A stretch of DNA of 8,002 nt from an uncultured Lachnospiraceae bacterium. GTDB taxonomy: Bacteria; Bacillota; Clostridia; Lachnospirales; Lachnospiraceae. This document shows, one piece after another, positions 6,111 to 8,002 of this stretch (within the stretch, counting starts at the first letter, position 1; the number at the start of each line of letters is the position of its first letter). The stretch lies in the NCBI GenBank assembly GCA_947175305.1, contig CAMWMO010000048.1, forward strand, positions 1 through 8,002, written 5' to 3'. The translations under genes and the position numbers were made by a program. The notes beneath the pieces are model-generated. The model was given only the letters and a program-made list of their open reading frames with translations. It ran no database searches and was not told where the DNA came from.

Positions 6111-7224
6111 AGATTTAAAGAAACAATATCAGCTACATAAAAAGGAAATTAATGAAGCCATTCAGGCAGTTCTTGAAAGCACTAACTTTATCAGCGGCAA
6201 TCAGGTAAAAGAACTTGAGAGGAAATTGGCAGAGTATGTTGGTGCAAAGCACTGTATCACCTGCGCTAACGGCACGGACGCGTTGCAGTTGGCATTGATG
6301 GCGTGGGAGATTGAGCCCCAAGATGCAGTGTTTGTGCCGGACTTTACGTTCTTTTCCAGTGGCGAGGTGGTTCCTCTGGTAGGTGCGGTTCCCGTGTTCG
6401 TGGACATTGACAGGGAGACCTATAATATAGATTTGGACAGCCTGAAAAGAGCGATTGAGTATGTTCTCCACAACACGAAGCTGCGCCCCAGGGTGATCGT
6501 GGTGGTGGATTTATTCGGACAGCCGGCCAGGTATCAGGAGATACGCGAGATTGCCAAAGAATATGATCTTCTCATATTGGAGGATGCCGCGCAGGCGTTT
6601 GGCGGTATGATTGGAGAGAAAAAAACCTGCAGCTTTGGAGATATCAGCACCACCTCCTTTTTTCCGGCGAAACCATTGGGATGTTACGGGGACGGCGGCG
6701 CGGTGTTCACGGATGACGATGTGTGGGCGGAACGGCTCAGATCGCTTTGTGTACACGGCAAGGGAAGCGATAAATATGACAATATCCGTATCGGTATGAA
6801 TTCCCGTCTGGATACGATGCAGGCTGCTGTACTGCTGCAGAAGCTTCAATTTTTTGAAGAAGAGGTAGAAGCCTGTAACCGCGTTGCGGCGAAATATGAT
6901 GAGAGACTGAGTGATGCCGTAAAGATTCCGGTGGTTTTGGACAATATGCGTTCCAGTTGGGCGCAGTATACGATCTGCCTTAAGGACGGGGAAGAGAGGG
7001 AGCGGGTGACCGCGCAGTTACAGGCTGACGGGATTCCGAGTGCAGTTTATTATAGGAAGCCGATGCACAGGCAGAAGGCGTTTGCGGATTGGTCGATTGA
7101 GGCGGTATCCTGCGAGAATACAGAGTACATCTGCGAGAGATGTCTTTCGCTGCCTTTCCATCCGTATATGGAGGATGCGGAGATCAATGCCGTGTGTGAG
7201 AGTATACGAAAAGCGCTGGGGTAA
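6100..7224 (+). CDS. wbpE: DegT/DnrJ/EryC1 PLP-dependent sugar aminotransferase (WbpE-like)
   Basis: This 374-residue protein is a fold-type I aminotransferase of the sugar branch. Landmarks are CANGTDALQLA (55-65, phosphate-binding loop), LEDAAQAFG (160-168, Asp162 for the pyridine nitrogen), SFFPAKPLGCYGDGGAVFT (186-204, with Lys191 as the PLP lysine), IGMNSRLDTMQAAVL, and SLPFHPYM near the end. The region around Lys191 is nearly identical to what I recall of WbpE, which transfers an amino group from glutamate to the 3-keto sugar made by WbpB. Upstream in-frame codons contain a stop at 6094-6096, so the ATG at 6100 is the earliest possible start and it matches the family opening MEFxDLK. 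Codons 1-47 are AT-rich (about 34 percent GC by hand) and the following stretch is about 54 percent. The next gene starts four bases after the stop. Confidence 0.94.
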   Translation: MEFRDLKKQYQLHKKEINEAIQAVLESTNFISGNQVKELERKLAEYVGAKHCITCANGTDALQLALMAWEIEPQDAVFVPDFTFFSSGEVVPLVGAVPVFVDIDRETYNIDLDSLKRAIEYVLHNTKLRPRVIVVVDLFGQPARYQEIREIAKEYDLLILEDAAQAFGGMIGEKKTCSFGDISTTSFFPAKPLGCYGDGGAVFTDDDVWAERLRSLCVHGKGSDKYDNIRIGMNSRLDTMQAAVLLQKLQFFEEEVEACNRVAAKYDERLSDAVKIPVVLDNMRSSWAQYTICLKDGEERERVTAQLQADGIPSAVYYRKPMHRQKAFADWSIEAVSCENTEYICERCLSLPFHPYMEDAEINAVCESIRKALG

Positions 7225-7228
7225 GGGC

Positions 7229-8002
7229 ATGGATAAAGGAATAGAATTGTATGGCTGGCTTGCCGCCAGAAATCTGAATATCGACTGCCTTGGTGATACG
7301 GAGGATCTGGGCGGATGCGTGCAGTATAACCACTTGCTTGACAAATTCCCTGAAGATCGGATATTTCATGTCGATACCGACCGGGCTTGCTTCATGGATG
7401 GGTATGTGGTAAATAAAGGGGATTTTGCGGGCGAATGGAGGGAAGCGTTTGTCTCCTCGGCGCAGAATGATATGGATGCACATTTGAAGAAGCTTCGGGG
7501 TGGTTTTTGCGGATACTTTTATCAAAAAAAGTGTGGGAAACTCACTATCTATACCGATCATACGACGAACAAGGCAATCTATTATTATTGTGAGAAGGAC
7601 CGGTGGATCGTTTCCAATTGTGTGGACTTTATGGTGCGTGTTCTCAAAGCGAATCGGATTGCGTATCATTTTAATCCACGGGCGGCACAGTATATGTTGA
7701 CCTACGGCTACATGCTGGATGACAGTACGTTTATTCGGGAGATTCATCGACTGATGCCCGGGCAGTATGCTGATGTTACAGATGGTCAGATGCACTTTCA
7801 TGAGTATTATAAAATCCCATATGCTGAGGAATCTGTGTCGGAGGAAGAGGCGATTGAGCGGATCGATGCGGCGTTTCGACAGGCAGTCATTCGGGAGTTT
7901 GAGAAGGATCGGGAGTATGGCTACCGGCATTTAGTCGATTTGAGCGGTGGTATTGACAGCAGAATGGTATCCTGGGTGGCGCATGAACTTGGCTATACGG
8001 AT
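7229..8002 (+). CDS. Asparagine-synthase-like amidotransferase, 3' end outside the window
   Basis: The frame from ATG 7229 is open for 258 codons to the window edge. The ATP-pyrophosphatase P-loop is clear: LSGGIDSR at residues 238-245, as in the synthetase domain of AsnB. The preceding region looks like a class II glutamine amidotransferase domain: LRGGFCGYFY (89-98), LTIYTDHTTNKAIYYY (105-120), WIVSN (126-130), then LMPGQYADVTDGQ (175-187), equivalent to the PGxxxxxxxDG segment of AsnB. The N-terminus begins MDKG instead of MCG, so the cysteine needed for glutaminase activity is absent and no in-frame start upstream could restore it. AsnB-like proteins in some O-antigen loci (for example WbtH and WbpS) convert uronic acids to uronamides; the same role on the diacetamido-uronic acid made here is plausible but inferred. 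It starts four bases after the aminotransferase stop, with a G-rich site at 7218-7227. Confidence 0.85.
   Translation, partial: MDKGIELYGWLAARNLNIDCLGDTEDLGGCVQYNHLLDKFPEDRIFHVDTDRACFMDGYVVNKGDFAGEWREAFVSSAQNDMDAHLKKLRGGFCGYFYQKKCGKLTIYTDHTTNKAIYYYCEKDRWIVSNCVDFMVRVLKANRIAYHFNPRAAQYMLTYGYMLDDSTFIREIHRLMPGQYADVTDGQMHFHEYYKIPYAEESVSEEEAIERIDAAFRQAVIREFEKDREYGYRHLVDLSGGIDSRMVSWVAHELGYTD

Noticed and set aside
7184..7930. 248-residue frame on the minus strand
   Set aside because: Antisense to the asparagine-synthase-like gene, whose motifs are unambiguous; an open shadow frame.

Overview
The window carries two divergent gene sets for making cell-surface glycans, separated by a 180-base control region at about 3125-3304. 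Purine-rich Shine-Dalgarno sites, four-base ATGA overlaps, moderate GC that varies between genes, and the style of the proteins suggest a low-to-mid GC Firmicute, most likely a clostridium of the Lachnospiraceae type. That placement is inference; a Negativicute is not excluded. I see no tRNA, rRNA, CRISPR array, insertion sequence or intrinsic terminator.

Left half (minus strand, transcribed from about 3163 down past base 1). Four closely packed genes follow one another: a MaoC-type (R)-specific enoyl-CoA hydratase, an LpxD-like left-handed beta-helix acyltransferase, a polysaccharide-deacetylase-like protein, and a GT4-type glycosyltransferase that runs off the left edge. Junctions are 16-base overlap, 9-base gap and 4-base overlap, so this looks like one operon. 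A deacetylase next to an LpxD-like N-acyltransferase and an enzyme that can make (R)-3-hydroxyacyl thioesters suggests a module that swaps the N-acyl group on an amino sugar, resembling LpxC plus LpxD in logic but not in lipid A context.

Right half (plus strand, from about 3264 to beyond base 8002). Five genes run in order: a non-hydrolysing UDP-HexNAc 2-epimerase, a Gfo/Idh/MocA oxidoreductase, a hexapeptide-repeat N-acetyltransferase with a C-terminal cysteine cluster, a DegT/DnrJ/EryC1 aminotransferase, and the start of an asparagine-synthase-like protein. The first four match the set WbpI, WbpB, WbpD and WbpE, which in Pseudomonas and Bordetella turn UDP-GlcNAcA into UDP-2,3-diacetamido-2,3-dideoxy-mannuronic acid. 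The C6 dehydrogenase (WbpA) that would supply UDP-GlcNAcA is not in the window. The asparagine-synthase-like protein could convert the uronic acid carboxyl to an amide, but its N-terminus lacks the usual glutaminase cysteine.

Together the window looks like the inside of a capsule, exopolysaccharide or protein-glycosylation locus, with sugar-nucleotide synthesis on one side and sugar modification and transfer on the other. The control region holds good promoter candidates on both strands and a small palindrome that could be an operator. By hand count GC also changes: the minus-strand genes and the acetyltransferase region (about 5340-6240) are AT-richer than the other plus-strand genes, which suggests a mosaic locus.
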